A program made the translations under genes and the position numbers. From Gemmatimonadaceae bacterium (GTDB lineage Bacteria > Gemmatimonadota > Gemmatimonadetes > Gemmatimonadales > Gemmatimonadaceae), in the NCBI GenBank assembly GCA_025358925.1, contig JANYHT010000062.1, positions 110,969 to 174,968 on the forward strand: 64,000 bases of DNA, written 5' to 3'. The stretch's first letter is position 1, and each line of letters opens with the position of its first letter. The notes under the pieces are model-generated. The model was not told where the DNA came from. It saw nothing but the letters and a program-made list of their open reading frames with translations, and ran no database searches. Positions 63,501-64,000 of the stretch are shown in pieces.

Positions 63501-64000
63501 ATGCGTCAGACCTTGAAGGCAGGATTGCTCGTGCTGATCGCCACTGTTGGTGCCGGTGTATGCACCACGGTTGCCGCGCAATCATCGCCTGCGCCACTTA
63601 AACGGATTGCCGTGCTCGATTTCAGCAACGGGACGCCTGATTATCCGGAGCGCGTCGAACCATTGCGACGCGCACTGGGGGCGACGCTCGCCGGGGCAAT
63701 TGCACGATCAGGACGAGTGCGGGTCATCGAACGCAATCGACTCAGCGCACTGCTGGCCGAGCAGGACCTGGCGCGCACCGGCCGCATTGACGATGCAACG
63801 GCTGCGCGTGTTGGCAAACTTTTGGGCGTCGACGTGCTGTTCTTGGGCGCGTTCATCGTGCAGCCAAATGGCGAGATGATGGTCAGCACGCGACTTGTCG
63901 ACGTCGCCACGGCCATTGTGACCGCCGGACCGGAGATGGTCGGTGATACGAAGTCTGCGACCAAGATGATTGACCGGCTGGCGGAATCGCTCACGAAGCA
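63501..64000 (+). CDS. CsgG/LpoB-like periplasmic protein (3' end outside window)
   Basis: The frame begins at ATG 63501, after a good ribosome site (GAGGAG), and is open to the end of the window, giving 166 codons. A signal peptide ends in VAAQ. Then come KRIAVLDFSNGT, RVRVIERNRLSALLAEQDL and ARVGKLLGVDVLFLGAF, the outline of CsgG/FlgO/LpoB-type domains that act as outer-membrane pores or activators. It is divergent from the zinc-ribbon gene; a link to the secretion system is a guess. Confidence 0.65.
   Translation, partial: MRQTLKAGLLVLIATVGAGVCTTVAAQSSPAPLKRIAVLDFSNGTPDYPERVEPLRRALGATLAGAIARSGRVRVIERNRLSALLAEQDLARTGRIDDATAARVGKLLGVDVLFLGAFIVQPNGEMMVSTRLVDVATAIVTAGPEMVGDTKSATKMIDRLAESLTK

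Noticed and set aside
1..64000. CRISPR arrays, tRNA or rRNA genes
   Set aside because: No regularly spaced direct repeats, cloverleaf-like segments with a T-loop consensus, or rRNA-like stretches were noticed on either strand.

Overview
The window looks like the chromosome of a diderm, GC-rich bacterium, most likely a member of the Gemmatimonadota or a close relative. The reasons are indirect: secreted S9 peptidases and amidohydrolases with signal peptides ending in AQ, a TldD/TldE pair carrying long glycine inserts, a DUF4175-type Bat-operon tail, many 1-4 nt start/stop overlaps, few Shine-Dalgarno sites, and outer-membrane-barrel and lipoprotein genes. No rRNA, tRNA or CRISPR array was seen, so the taxonomic call is an inference.

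Region 1 (1-30140) is ordinary chromosomal content. It starts with the tail of a BatA/DUF4175-type aerotolerance operon. Then come tldE and a Tat-exported tldD, a DUF4159 protein, a GH18-type glycosidase, an amidohydrolase, a Tat-exported small subunit with its GMC oxidoreductase, a zinc-ribbon thioredoxin, a secreted dipeptidyl-peptidase, and an amidase that shares a strong hairpin with it. An outer-membrane protein follows, then a transposase scrap bounded by inverted repeats, a YgiB / lipoprotein / YgiC-like operon, a secreted lipoprotein, an EmrB-type exporter, a TSUP transporter, a DUF4337 protein, an outer-membrane lipoprotein, a CPA1 Na+/H+ antiporter and a Kir-type potassium channel.

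Region 2 (30197-43415) is a cargo island of a contractile injection system. It begins with a PAAR spike-tip protein and contains two parallel cassettes. Each has a LysM-like/peptidoglycan-binding gene, an OmpA-like/peptidoglycan-binding gene, a large unknown protein, and a small protein homologous between the cassettes. A calcineurin-type phosphoesterase closes the first cassette. Between the cassettes, on the opposite strand, lie a DUF4123 adaptor and a stand-alone copy of the domain fused to the PAAR protein.

Region 3 (43514-63360) is a type VI secretion core: tssB, tssC, hcp, a gp25-like tssE, vgrG, tssF, tssG, tssK and clpV. No tssA, tssJ, tssL or tssM is visible. A different set of genes surrounds the core: a membrane protein with a ubiquitin-like N-domain and about six helices, a membrane-anchored von Willebrand A protein, two zinc-ribbon proteins whose flanks resemble isolated kinase N-lobes, two membrane FHA proteins (one with an M15-peptidase-like periplasmic domain) and a Ser/Thr kinase. 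TssG carries an N-terminal PASTA domain. My working model is a T6SS whose envelope anchor and control come from this phospho-signalling and peptidoglycan-sensing module instead of TssJLM. It is the most novel part of the window. Absence of tssJLM elsewhere in the genome cannot be judged from here. A CsgG-like lipoprotein or periplasmic protein starts at 63501 and runs off the window.
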